Translations under genes and position numbers: made by a program
Assembly: GCA_049791675.1 (NCBI GenBank)
Contig: JBARAD010000105.1
Location: forward strand, 1 to 64,000
DNA length: 64,000 nt
Direction: 5' to 3'
DNA from: Chryseosolibacter sp049791675
GTDB lineage: Bacteria > Bacteroidota > Bacteroidia > Cytophagales > Cyclobacteriaceae
The notes under the pieces: generated by a model
Seen by the model: only the letters and a program-made list of their open reading frames with translations
Told to the model about the DNA's origin: nothing
The model's database searches: none
In this document: in pieces, positions 8,652 to 17,291 of the stretch
How positions within the stretch are numbered: the stretch's first letter is position 1
How the letters are laid out: every line of letters starts with the position of its first letter

Positions 8652-9617
8652 TCAATCCGCTATTTGGGTCACTACCGAAGCGTGATGACCTGTTCCGGCT
8701 GTTGACTGATCCGCGTTCGCGGATGCCTTTTTCTCTGTGGCGATTTTGGCCGGGTCACCGAAAACGTAGAAAAGTTTTTTCCGAAGTCCTTTCGCCTGGC
8801 GCACATCCCGCATCATATCGGCATATTCATGAAAGTTGATATGGAAAGGATTGGCCTTGTGTTCGATGTTATGGGTTAATCCATACTGGACCTGCTCTTC
8901 TTCCGGCTGGTACGTACCAAACATGCGATCCCAGATGATGAAAGTGGCACCGTAATTCTTGTTGATATATTTTTCCTGCGAGCCGTGGTGTACGCGATGG
9001 TTTGAAGGCGTGGCAAATACATATTCAATCGCCGGATGGAGTTTTCGGATATACTCAGTATGCACCCAGAACTGAAACAGCACGGCAATCTGATTGGTGA
9101 CAAAAATGATAACCGGATGAAAGCCCAGGAACGAGACCGGCAAAAAAAAGATGATCTTGATATACTGGACCCAGCTTAAGCGGAAGGAAACGGTGAGATT
9201 ATAATATTCTCCTGAATGGTGCGCCACATGCGTTGCCCACCAGAAGCGCTGCCGATGTGAAATGTTGTGCGCCCAATAACTGCACAGGTCGAAAAGAATA
9301 TAACATGGAATGAAGGTCCACCAGTTGAGTTCCATTCTCCATGGGATAAGGTTATAGACCCAAACGAGGACAGTAAACAGGATGAGTTTAAGCGCGGCGC
9401 CAATCAGCACATTGCCCAGTCCCACGCATATCGAACCAAAGGTTTCCTTTTTTTCGTAATAGTTCCTGTTCTGGTAATAGGAAATGATGTACTCCACGAG
9501 CACAAAGAAGAACATTACCGGCGCAGCCCAGATGATGATATCGGGGGTGTTACTCTGAAGGTTGTCAATATCGGACAATAATATTTTCTCGGCGCCGAAA
9601 AGTGTCGTAAAATCCAC
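8652..9617 (-). CDS. Sterol desaturase / fatty acid hydroxylase superfamily protein
   Basis: This 321-residue membrane di-iron enzyme hydroxylates or desaturates a lipid at the inner membrane. Three His clusters expected for the superfamily are present: HNISH, HVAHHSGEYYN and NHRVHHGS, between about residues 115 and 215. Four hydrophobic segments precede and interleave them. The start is the GTG at 9617; no better in-frame ATG precedes the first helix. The C-terminal tail of about 50 residues is charged. The lipid substrate cannot be told from sequence. Monocistronic by layout. Confidence 0.85.
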   Translation of the reverse strand: MDFTTLFGAEKILLSDIDNLQSNTPDIIIWAAPVMFFFVLVEYIISYYQNRNYYEKKETFGSICVGLGNVLIGAALKLILFTVLVWVYNLIPWRMELNWWTFIPCYILFDLCSYWAHNISHRQRFWWATHVAHHSGEYYNLTVSFRLSWVQYIKIIFFLPVSFLGFHPVIIFVTNQIAVLFQFWVHTEYIRKLHPAIEYVFATPSNHRVHHGSQEKYINKNYGATFIIWDRMFGTYQPEEEQVQYGLTHNIEHKANPFHINFHEYADMMRDVRQAKGLRKKLFYVFGDPAKIATEKKASANADQSTAGTGHHASVVTQIAD

Positions 9618-9751
9618 GTGTATAAATTAGTTGATTAAAAACAGTGGCCGTTGCTCCCAAGGGGTTTTCCCTGGAACTGAGGGTCTATGCCACTTTACGC
9701 CACAAATTAACAAACTTCTGAGAACTGTCGTACATTAACTTGAAAAAACCA

Positions 9752-10246
9752 ATGACCACCCCGTTTTTGCTTCCTTCCGAGCATGGGAAAAAAAATGCCC
9801 TGAAACAGTTGATAGTCACCGCGTGTATCGTTACCGTGGCTGATGGACTGGCGGCAGTAGTCATGACGTATGTCATGCACGACAGGCCTCCTGTGTTCGT
9901 ATTTCAATACATCGCCTCAGGACTGTTGGGGCTCGACGCATTTAGTGGCGGATTAACCAGCGCTTTCCTCGGCCTCGTCATCCATTTTCTGATCTCATCA
10001 ACGTGGACGCTGGTGTTTTTTATTCTTAACAGGCCGATGTCAGCGATCATTTCTTCCAGATTAGCGATAGGGATACTATACGGTATCGTCATTTGGATCT
10101 TTATGAACCTGGCCATCCTTCCGCTTAGCCGGGTTCCGGAAGGCCCGCGCTCATGGCAACAGATCTTGACGGGGATTACCGCGCTGATCTTGGCAGCCGG
10201 CTTACCGATGTCTTTCCGTTTTGAACGCTTTTATTCCGGTCGCTGA
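9752..10246 (+). CDS. Hypothetical four-helix membrane protein
   Basis: This 164-residue protein begins MTTPFLLPSEHGKK and has about four hydrophobic helices, with short polar loops. A TTG four codons upstream (9740) is an alternative start. I do not recognise the family. Its stop at 10244-10246 directly abuts the stop of the convergent gene at 10247, so there is no room for a separate terminator. Confidence 0.7.
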   Translation: MTTPFLLPSEHGKKNALKQLIVTACIVTVADGLAAVVMTYVMHDRPPVFVFQYIASGLLGLDAFSGGLTSAFLGLVIHFLISSTWTLVFFILNRPMSAIISSRLAIGILYGIVIWIFMNLAILPLSRVPEGPRSWQQILTGITALILAAGLPMSFRFERFYSGR

Positions 10247-10531
10247 TTAACTCTCAAGCCCGACTTTTTCCTTTGCCGTTGCCGGAATCGTTAGATCAGC
10301 AAGCGAAATATGAAATTTAGAAACAAGACTCGTGATCACTGCGATCGCTTCCTGCTTCCCGAAATATTCGTTCATGTACCGTACATATTGGATGGCCTCC
10401 GCAATATCCGATTCAGTCCACGAAGATTTCGGCGCAACCAGAGCACCGTCACGTTGAAAATTGCCGACAAAAGCCTCACATCCGCCTTTGCACATTAACT
10501 TTATTAATTCATTAATTAAAACCTGCTCCAT
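10247..10531 (-). CDS. Hypothetical protein, 94 residues, paralogue of upstream neighbour
   Basis: A small soluble helical protein of unknown function, second of two minus-strand genes 21 bp apart. The region YMNEYFGKQEAIAVITSLV with the following HISLADL lines up with LNARYEKSEAIDQVQWLM and IQIDELM of the upstream gene, so the two look like a diverged tandem duplication. No signal peptide. The N-terminal half contains a CKGGCEAF stretch with two Cys. Confidence 0.7.
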   Translation of the reverse strand: MEQVLINELIKLMCKGGCEAFVGNFQRDGALVAPKSSWTESDIAEAIQYVRYMNEYFGKQEAIAVITSLVSKFHISLADLTIPATAKEKVGLES

Positions 10532-10552
10532 AGTAAGATTCTGTTGCCCAGT

Positions 10553-10786
10553 TCATGAACCGATCCGTTCCATCAATTCATCTATCTGTATATTATAAGT
10601 ATTCATTAGCCACTGCACCTGATCGATCGCTTCACTTTTTTCATACCGTGCATTGAGGCTCTTCAAATTGATTAAAGTCGTCTCCAGGAATTGATCATTC
10701 CCGGCCGCCGGAAGTGAAGGAATTACGTTTTCCATTCCCGTTTTTTCCAGAAACCTTGACATCTCATGAATTATCTCGCGTTCCAT
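10553..10786 (-). CDS. Hypothetical protein, 77 residues, paralogue of downstream neighbour
   Basis: A small acidic helical protein beginning MEREIIHEMSRFLEK. It shares the pattern Y-x-K-S/Q-E-A-I followed by an amphipathic helix and I-x-x-D-x-L with the gene that follows 21 bp downstream. The two probably form one transcript. I do not recognise a family. The promoter should lie in 10787-10900. Confidence 0.7.
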   Translation of the reverse strand: MEREIIHEMSRFLEKTGMENVIPSLPAAGNDQFLETTLINLKSLNARYEKSEAIDQVQWLMNTYNIQIDELMERIGS

Positions 10787-11084
10787 AGTGATAGATTTTT
10801 GTGATCTGTGTAATAAGAATTTATTTGACTTTACTTAAAAGCGTTTCAGGAAGACCAATGCTTCCCTAACTGACAAGATTCGAAGCGCAGCAAAGGTGCC
10901 AGCCACCCGCCAAAGCACATCAGCGCGATCGTGTGACCGCACCAACAGCCGGCCGCAGTCAATACATGGGAGGGCAGCTTGTGATTCTAAAATATTATAC
11001 CGGACCGCATATGCGCAAAACGGCTGGTGCCGGATTGGCGGCATGATTTTGTACCTCAATTGAGCGGACACAACCAAAGCGACT
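10787..11084. other. Intergenic region without recognised gene
   Basis: About 300 bp between divergent small genes. Open frames on the minus strand here have unlikely composition and no family match by eye. Near its right end, at 11040-11053, it contains GGCATGATTTTGTA about 45 bp before the next start. That is a member of a motif seen before several small genes in this window. Confidence 0.5.
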
Positions 11085-11288
11085 ATGGATAAGGAGAAAA
11101 AAATCAGGGAACCCTTCAAGCCGGAAGACACTCCCAATCCGCCTCAGATCATTGATCCTGAGGTACGCGCCGGGCGGAAGGATCCCGACGCGGAAAAGAA
11201 ACAAAAATCTTCGGGGCCTCCGGATAAAACCGGCAAACCGGGATCGCTGTCCGATCGCGCCGAGATTGAGGATGAAACGACTCGGTGA
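11085..11288 (+). CDS. Small disordered hydrophilic protein, 67 residues
   Basis: Begins MDKEKKIREPFKPED and is rich in Lys, Asp, Glu, Pro and Gly with almost no hydrophobic residues, so it is predicted to be intrinsically disordered. It resembles in composition the proteins at 14442-14636 and 27847-28098. A hydrophilin or stress role is a guess from composition. A strong terminator follows 40 bp after the stop, supporting a real monocistronic gene. Confidence 0.65.
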   Translation: MDKEKKIREPFKPEDTPNPPQIIDPEVRAGRKDPDAEKKQKSSGPPDKTGKPGSLSDRAEIEDETTR

Positions 11289-11328
11289 TTTGTCACATGC
11301 AACAATGTTCACTGTTGTTTAAATAGAA

Positions 11329-11366
11329 AGATCGTTTACCCCGCCGGTAAACGATCTTTATTTATT
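11329..11366 (+). terminator. Intrinsic terminator after the 67-residue gene
   Basis: A perfect 12-bp stem, AGATCGTTTACC paired with GGTAAACGATCT, with a 5-base loop CCGCC, is followed by TTATTTATT. The arms are 11329-11340 and 11346-11357. Confidence 0.85.
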
Positions 11367-11841
11367 ACGGTATCTGACATTTAATCCAGAACTTCAAGAC
11401 TCGACAATGGGTGTTGACCCGCGGCGGCGCGGCGAATCCTCTGACAACAACGGTGTAAAACCTTCCGGAAAGGATGTCAACACCTTCTGCTGACAATACA
11501 TCGGCGCCTCCCGCATTTGTCACAGAGATGTGTAAGTGCCGGCCACGATTTGCTTAAACTCTGCCGATTTCTTAAATCCTTGATCTTTGAACAAAGGGTC
11601 CGTCGTGCACTGACGGAAAGATCAAGGCCGGGAGGTGCGGAAAACTTGCCGTAATTGAAATATCCGTGTGCACCATCGATATGAACTGTCAAAAAAGAGT
11701 TCCATCCCATGAGATATCTTCCACGCGCCCTGCAGGGCGAACAGTGCGATTATGGTTGGTCTTTTCAAAGCCACCGCTGACAAGACCATTAGAAGAAATG
11801 AATGATTATCTTTCGGATTCATTCGCATACCACGCTGAAGA
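11367..11841. other. Intergenic region upstream of the ClC gene
   Basis: About 475 bp with no convincing gene on either strand. It contains a spaced inverted repeat, GGTGTTGAC near 11411 and GTCAACACC near 11475, enclosing CCTTCCGGAAAGG. This could form a long-range RNA stem or be a binding site. The promoter of the ClC gene should be near the right end. Confidence 0.45.
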
Positions 11842-13617
11842 ATGATCGATTTACTTCACGAACTCGTTAAAAAACCTGTTTCTTTCCTGGGGGAGAAACT
11901 TTCACCAAGGCAATTCCTGATCCTCTCCAGTATCCTTGTCGGTCTAACATCGGGTTTAGCGGCGGTAGGCGTAAAGTACCTGGTTCATTCGATCGGGCAG
12001 CTTGTCATATTCTATTCCTCCAATTACGAAGAATTCTTTCTCTTCGCGCTTTTTCCAACGATCGGTATCATGCTGACCGTATTCTACATTCGTTATTTCT
12101 TAAACCGGAAATTGCCGAAGGGTAGTGCGGAGATCGTCTATACGATCGCGAAGAAATCCAGTAAGATCCCTTCGGAGCAAACGTACTCGCATATGATCAG
12201 CAGCGCACTGACTGTGGGCTTCGGCGGTTCGATGGGTTTGGAATCACCCATGGTGAGTACCGGGTCGGCCATCGGATCGAACTTCGGAACCACCTACAAA
12301 CTTGGATATAAAGAACGAACCATACTGCTCGCGTGCGGCGCCTCGGCAGGGATCGCGGCAGCGTTCAACTCCCCGATTGCAGGAGTCCTTTTTGCGGTTG
12401 AAGTGCTCCTTGCTGATATCAGTACCGCCGCCTTTATTCCCCTGATCATTTCAGCTGCCTCCGGTGCCTTGCTGTCGAAGATCATCCTCAAGGAAGGAAT
12501 TACGCTATCGTTCTCGCTTCAACAGCCGTTCGATTACCACAACGTACCCTACTATGTACTGCTTGGGCTCATTGCAGGTCTGATATCCCTGTATTACGCC
12601 CGCGTTTATACGTGGACGGAAGCCAGAATATGTGAAGTGAACAATCCATGGGTCCGGGCGATCACCGGAGGACTATTGTTATTTGTCATGATCCTTCTTT
12701 TCCCGCCCCTGTACGGAGAAGGATATGAAACAATCAAAAGCCTTGCAGAGCTGAAAGCACAGACGCTCTTCAACACCAGTATTCTGTTCTCAATCTTGCA
12801 GACAAATCAACAGCATCTTCTGCTTCTTGGCCTTTTGATCTTTCTGAAACCTGTTGCCGCGGCCATCACCATTGGAAGCGGGGGCAATGGAGGTAACTTT
12901 GCCCCCGCCCTGTTCGTCGGCGCCTATCTGGGTTTTGTTTTTGCCAGCACGATAAACCTGCTGGGGTTCACCCATATCCCCGAAAGTAATTTTACACTCG
13001 TGGCCATGGCGGGAATTCTAAGCGGGATCTTTTATGCTCCCCTCACAGCGATATTTCTCATCGCCGAAATTACCGGAGGGTATGAACTTATGATCCCCCT
13101 GATGATCGTTTCCGCGCTTAGCATGACGGTAACCCATTTGTTTGAACCGCTTTCCATGGATTCGAAAAAACTTTCTGCGATGCTGCGCGGAAGCATTGAT
13201 ACACGTGACAAATTCTTACTCAGCAAGCTGGATGTAAGCGAACTGATTGAAACGAACTTTTCGGTCGTCAACCCCGGGGATGATCTCGATGCACTCATTA
13301 AGGTCATTGCTCAATCGAACCGGAATATTTTTCCGGTGGTCGACGAAAACAAAAAGCTTGTCGGCATTGTCCAGCTGGACAAGATACGTTCAGTTGTTTT
13401 TGACTCCGCGCGCAACCGCGCAGTGACCGTGCAGGAACTCATGACGAAACCCGCGGCGGTAATTCAGGCCAATGAGAACCTGCATCAGGTGCTGGAAAAA
13501 TTCGAAGAAACAAAGTTATGGAACCTTCCCGTTGTTGACCAGGAAAGGTACGTTGGATTCCTGTCAAAATCGAGTATCCTTACCCGTTATCGGAATGAAT
13601 TGCTTGAATCAGCGTAG
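11842..13617 (+). CDS. ClC family chloride channel/antiporter with C-terminal CBS pair
   Basis: This 591-residue inner-membrane protein moves chloride, either as a channel or in exchange for protons. The selectivity and gating motif GGSMGLESP (gating Glu near residue 137) and the second filter motif GSGGNGGNFAPALF near residue 352 are clear. About ten or more hydrophobic helices fill residues 20-440. Two CBS domains follow, about 475-530 and 535-590, and may bind adenine nucleotides. Start is the ATG at 11842. No partner gene is adjacent. Confidence 0.92.
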   Translation: MIDLLHELVKKPVSFLGEKLSPRQFLILSSILVGLTSGLAAVGVKYLVHSIGQLVIFYSSNYEEFFLFALFPTIGIMLTVFYIRYFLNRKLPKGSAEIVYTIAKKSSKIPSEQTYSHMISSALTVGFGGSMGLESPMVSTGSAIGSNFGTTYKLGYKERTILLACGASAGIAAAFNSPIAGVLFAVEVLLADISTAAFIPLIISAASGALLSKIILKEGITLSFSLQQPFDYHNVPYYVLLGLIAGLISLYYARVYTWTEARICEVNNPWVRAITGGLLLFVMILLFPPLYGEGYETIKSLAELKAQTLFNTSILFSILQTNQQHLLLLGLLIFLKPVAAAITIGSGGNGGNFAPALFVGAYLGFVFASTINLLGFTHIPESNFTLVAMAGILSGIFYAPLTAIFLIAEITGGYELMIPLMIVSALSMTVTHLFEPLSMDSKKLSAMLRGSIDTRDKFLLSKLDVSELIETNFSVVNPGDDLDALIKVIAQSNRNIFPVVDENKKLVGIVQLDKIRSVVFDSARNRAVTVQELMTKPAAVIQANENLHQVLEKFEETKLWNLPVVDQERYVGFLSKSSILTRYRNELLESA

Positions 13618-13692
13618 CGAGTCAGTTTGTTTGAAATAAAGCAGGTCTTTCCGAATCATTGCCTGCGATCGCATCTTGAAGAAGTAAAAAAA

Positions 13693-14118
13693 TCACGTAG
13701 CGGAATTTACTGACGACGTGAAGATCAGCGCGCTTATGCCAATCGCCGACACCACCGAGCTGAATTGCTTGTGGTCCACAGGCTTTATCATGTAACCATC
13801 AGCTTTTATATCAAATGATTCCACATAACTTTTTCCTTCTCTTGAAGAGAGCAGCGCGACCACCGGGATATCCTTTTTATCCGGATCATTTTTCAGTTTA
13901 TGAAGGATCTGGATACCGTCCACCCTCGGCATTTTCAGATCGAGTAATATAAGCATTGGATCCTGTTCAGGACCGAATAAAAAATCGAGCGCCTTTTCAC
14001 CGTCATCAATGTGCAGAATAGGCGCGACGAGATTTTGCTTCCTCAACGCCAGAAGTGTTAGTTCAGCGTCATCAGCATCATCTTCAATAAGTAAAATTTC
14101 AAACCTGCGTTTATCCAT
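13693..14118 (-). CDS. Single-domain response regulator (CheY/Rcp1-like)
   Basis: A 141-residue receiver domain without an output domain. It has the acidic pair in LLIEDDADD, the phospho-acceptor Asp in LILLDLKMPRVDG (about residue 61), Ser in VALLSS and Lys in MIKPVD. The insert FLFGPEQ before the acceptor strand is typical of the Rcp1-type receivers that pair with phytochrome-like kinases. The ATG at 14118 is preferred over one seven codons upstream. No kinase is adjacent, so its partner is unknown; many kinases lie within 20 kb. Confidence 0.88.
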   Translation of the reverse strand: MDKRRFEILLIEDDADDAELTLLALRKQNLVAPILHIDDGEKALDFLFGPEQDPMLILLDLKMPRVDGIQILHKLKNDPDKKDIPVVALLSSREGKSYVESFDIKADGYMIKPVDHKQFSSVVSAIGISALIFTSSVNSAT

Positions 14119-14441
14119 CTTAAATTTCAATGGGTACAAACTAATGGCCTACGGGCGTAAAAAACAAGACCATTCAAAAGGAATGTACCCATCCCTCTAG
14201 CGGTCTCTTGAATTCGTCCCACAGCAATAATCCTACCGTTGGAATGTGACTCCCTCAAAATGAAGTTTTGAGCAATTCCAGCATGCTATGCAGCTTTACG
14301 CTGTGGAAAATCTCCACACCAGCGCGAGCAGACTTGCGATCTTCCTTAAAGGACCATGAACCCGGTTTCTCATAAAAAGCTGCTGGAATACCAGAGGGCA
14401 TAGTTTTTTGCTGTGGGTTACAAGCACAAAACACCAGGGTT
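14119..14441. other. Intergenic region before a small disordered-protein gene
   Basis: About 320 bp with no credible gene. Close to the right end, at 14396-14411, lies GGGCATAGTTTTTTGC, about 45 bp before the next start. It resembles motifs before the genes at 11085, 37070 and 37375. Confidence 0.45.
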
Positions 14442-14636
14442 ATGGACAAGAAAACAAAAGAAAAAAGAGAAACACCCATTATTGATGGGGATGCAAGACC
14501 TGATATGCCGGTAGGTGGCGGCAATGCAAGAGACCGTAACAAGAACCAAAAACCGGAAAAGGACGAAGAGAAGAAATTCGAATCTGAACGAACCGGTGAT
14601 ATCAATTCACTGGAGGATTTTAAGGACGCAAAATAG
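14442..14636 (+). CDS. Small disordered hydrophilic protein, 64 residues
   Basis: Begins MDKKTKEKRETPIIDGD and ends LEDFKDAK. It is almost entirely charged or small residues, with Gly-rich VGGGNARD in the middle and no hydrophobic core. It is similar in length and composition to the 67-residue protein at 11085, and both start MDK. Function unknown; a stress-related hydrophilin is only a possibility. Confidence 0.65.
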   Translation: MDKKTKEKRETPIIDGDARPDMPVGGGNARDRNKNQKPEKDEEKKFESERTGDINSLEDFKDAK

Positions 14637-14746
14637 GTTTTATCAAAGGTCTATGACCTGATGGCGGCAAGATCTTCCTGAGTGAAGCCGTCCGGCATGG
14701 GATTTTTATTGGCTGACCTACTAATATTAACTTAAGTTCAAACGAG

Positions 14747-15049
14747 ATGAAAATCAACTATTACAGCAAGGCGATGGGTCTTTTTTTGCTTCTGACCATT
14801 GCAACGCCGGCATTTCCTGCCTCAAACGATATCATTGCAGAAAGCAAAGAAGCCAAAGCCATTCACTTACAGAACAGGCTGGAAGAAATCAAGGCCATTG
14901 ATAAAAAGGAGCTTTCAAGGGATGAAAAGAAAGCTTTACGTCACGAGGTGAAGGAAATTAAAAAGGAACTTGCAGCCATTAGCGGAGGCGTCTACCTGAG
15001 CATAGGAGCGATCCTGTTGATCGCCTTATTACTTATTCTTTTACTTTAG
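14747..15049 (+). CDS. Small exported/membrane protein with signal peptide and C-terminal helix
   Basis: This 100-residue protein has a signal peptide (about residues 1-25, ending TPAFPA), a charged, probably helical middle rich in Lys and Glu, and a hydrophobic C-terminal helix ending LLLILLL. Proteins of this layout are common in Bacteroidota and lack an assigned function. It would sit in the inner membrane with its middle part in the periplasm. A motif GGxxLSIGAILLI-like helix resembles small stress-induced membrane proteins, but I make no functional claim. Confidence 0.7.
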   Translation: MKINYYSKAMGLFLLLTIATPAFPASNDIIAESKEAKAIHLQNRLEEIKAIDKKELSRDEKKALRHEVKEIKKELAAISGGVYLSIGAILLIALLLILLL

Positions 15050-15072
15050 AAGGATACTGCATCATCTCTCCC

Positions 15073-16698
15073 TCATGATCCGGTGCGCGCCCGGAATGAC
15101 GGAGCTTTCCTGTTGTGAGAACTTTGCTCATAAGCGTAAGCCATTGCCAGGAGGTCCGCTTCCGCATAGGCGCCTGCAATGAATAAGAGTCCGACAGGCA
15201 AGCCGTGCGCTTCGCCCAGCGGTACCGTAATGCTGGGGTAACCTGCCATGGCAGCGCCGGAGCCCATGCCGTAACCGCTGAAGGAATCACCGTTAACGAC
15301 ATCTGTACACCACGCGGGGCCTGTCGCCGGACCACAAAGCGCATCCAGTTGATGCTCCTTCATCAGTCCATCGATGGCCTGCCGTGAGGTAGTCAGTACG
15401 TTATTCAGTGCATTCTTGTATTCTTGGCTATCCAGGTCCGCGCGCGCTTCTGAAGCCTCCAGTATTTCCTGTCTGAAGAATGGCATGACCTGATCCGCAT
15501 GTTCATTGTTGAATGCGATGACCTGTTTCAGTGATTTTACCGATGAATCGGTTCCCGCCAGATATCGATTCAGGCCATCCTTGAACTCGAATTGCAACAC
15601 CTTGTATTCGTTGTCTCCAATCTCCTTTAACCGGCTCACGAAATCAACTTCTACAATGACAGCGCCCTTCGATCGCATTTGATCCAACGCCGATTGCAGC
15701 AGCATATCTACTTTCTCATGAACCTTAAGAAAAGATTTTTCGACGCCGATACGTTTTCCCTGAAGGGCCTCTTCATTCAGAAAACTTGTATAATCTGAAG
15801 GAAGATCCTCAGTTCTTTTCAGGATTATTTCATCTTTCGCGTCAAAGGCCGTGATGGCACTGAGCACCATCGCGGCATCTTTTACAGTGCGGGTCATCGG
15901 GCCGGCTGTATCCTGTGTTTTGGAAATAGGGATGATCCCCCGCCGGCTGAGGAGCCCAACGGTGGGTTTCAATCCTACGATGCCGTTGATGGATGCGGGA
16001 CAGCTAATGGATCCGTTGGTTTCTGTACCGATGGCAAAGGAACAAAGGTTGGCGGCGACCGCAACCCCGGAGCCGGAGCTGGACCCGCACGGGTTGCGCT
16101 CAAGACTGTAGGGGTTCTTTGTTTGCCCTCCCCTGCTACTCCAGCCACTGCTCGATCGCGTCGACCGGAAGTTTGCCCATTCACTCAAATTTGTTTTGCC
16201 CAGAAGTACGGCGCCCGCATTCCGGAGTTGCTCAACGATGGGAGCATCGTTTTTGGCGCGGTGTCCGGACAACGCCAGTGACCCCGCAGTGGTCATCATG
16301 TTGTCGGCAGTATCAATATTATCTTTTATAAGGAACGGGATTCCGTGCAACCAGCCCCGCACCCGCCCGTTCTCGCGCTCTTCATCGCGTTGCGCTGCAA
16401 TGGTCAACGCATCCGGGTTGATTTCAATGACGGATTTCAAGGCTATACCTTGCTGATCAATGGTCTGAATTCGTTGCAGATACAATTCAACGATCCTCCG
16501 CGAGGTCAAGGCTCCTGCCTCCATCATTTGACGTAGTTGATCGATAGACATTTCGTCCAGTTCGAAACCAATGGCCGCCTGGGCCGGATCTTTCGTGATC
16601 TTCTCCGCCGAAAAATTTTTCTGGCAACTGCTTAGCAGCAATGACGGTAGCGCGTACGTTGTTAACGCAGCGTTTTGCAGAACCTGGCGTCGTTTCAT
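15073..16698 (-). CDS. Amidase signature family hydrolase, probable lipoprotein
   Basis: This 541-residue amidase hydrolyses an amide bond. The Ser-cisSer-Lys triad is visible: Lys in FLIKDNID near residue 115, and the Ser residues in CGSSSGSG and GTETNGSISCPAS around 190-215. The C-terminal part carries the usual domain, with GLPVGLLFIAG near the end. Starting at the ATG at 16698 gives an N-terminal basic-hydrophobic leader with lipobox LLLSSC, so the enzyme is probably periplasmic and membrane-anchored. The substrate is unknown. It is convergent with the small gene at 14747. Confidence 0.88.
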   Translation of the reverse strand: MKRRQVLQNAALTTYALPSLLLSSCQKNFSAEKITKDPAQAAIGFELDEMSIDQLRQMMEAGALTSRRIVELYLQRIQTIDQQGIALKSVIEINPDALTIAAQRDEERENGRVRGWLHGIPFLIKDNIDTADNMMTTAGSLALSGHRAKNDAPIVEQLRNAGAVLLGKTNLSEWANFRSTRSSSGWSSRGGQTKNPYSLERNPCGSSSGSGVAVAANLCSFAIGTETNGSISCPASINGIVGLKPTVGLLSRRGIIPISKTQDTAGPMTRTVKDAAMVLSAITAFDAKDEIILKRTEDLPSDYTSFLNEEALQGKRIGVEKSFLKVHEKVDMLLQSALDQMRSKGAVIVEVDFVSRLKEIGDNEYKVLQFEFKDGLNRYLAGTDSSVKSLKQVIAFNNEHADQVMPFFRQEILEASEARADLDSQEYKNALNNVLTTSRQAIDGLMKEHQLDALCGPATGPAWCTDVVNGDSFSGYGMGSGAAMAGYPSITVPLGEAHGLPVGLLFIAGAYAEADLLAMAYAYEQSSHNRKAPSFRARTGS

Positions 16699-16794
16699 GG
16701 CAAGGTGATTGTAAAGGAAAGCCTGGTTCACTGCGTCAAGCGTCAGTAAACCAGGCTGTGTGAAATTTCCGGGAAGATTCCCCCGGCGATCCTG

Positions 16795-16905
16795 TCAGTA
16801 ATCGCTCTTACTGCTCTTTTTATCGCGCTTTTCAGCGCGTTTCTCTTTCAGGGTTTTTGCCGGCTTCTTTTTTGTTTCCTTCCGGGCATCTTGTGATTTG
16901 GCCAT
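16795..16905 (-). CDS. Very small Lys-rich protein, 36 residues
   Basis: The minus strand reads MAKSQDARKETKKKPAKT followed by further Lys/Glu/Arg residues and a TGA at 16795-16797. It is extremely basic and has no hydrophobic core. Short Lys-rich proteins with a MAK/MAS start and KEKRAEKR-like middle occur in related bacteria (recalled, not searched). It may bind nucleic acid or ribosomes, which is inference from charge. It precedes the amidase by about 100 bp on the same strand. Confidence 0.6.
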   Translation of the reverse strand: MAKSQDARKETKKKPAKTLKEKRAEKRDKKSSKSDY

Positions 16906-17291
16906 AGCATTAGGTTTTATGGTATAATATTACGAAAAGCCTGTTAAACGCTGAAAAAGAAAAGATCATTTCAGCAACAAATAATCAGTTCCAAGGTGGT
17001 AAAATTAATGATCCGGGATTGGAGAATTGACGCTTCAGCTTTATAATTACATTTCGGAGAAAAATATTGGAACGTTGCGCTTACTACCCAATATTTGCAA
17101 TTAATTCATATACGTTATTAATCCCATTTGTCGTCGGTTTGAAAAACGAACCGACAGTTGGCATAGTTTTTTTAGGTTTTAAACTTCTGTGCCTTGCGCA
17201 GAACGCATAAGCAGTGTTTAGCGGCGCTGCACGATAGGGGTAACACCTGAACCTGATATCTGATTGAAATTATTTTTATAATAATTGCCCT
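16906..17291. other. Upstream region of the poly-HAMP kinase
   Basis: About 385 bp, AT-rich compared with the surroundings, between divergent genes. No gene of credible composition is present. It should contain the promoters of the 36-residue gene and the large kinase. Confidence 0.5.

Noticed and set aside
11477..11828. Two minus-strand frames of 68-77 codons upstream of the ClC gene
   Set aside because: Many Arg, Cys and Ser residues in random-looking order, no conserved motif, and they overlap one another.
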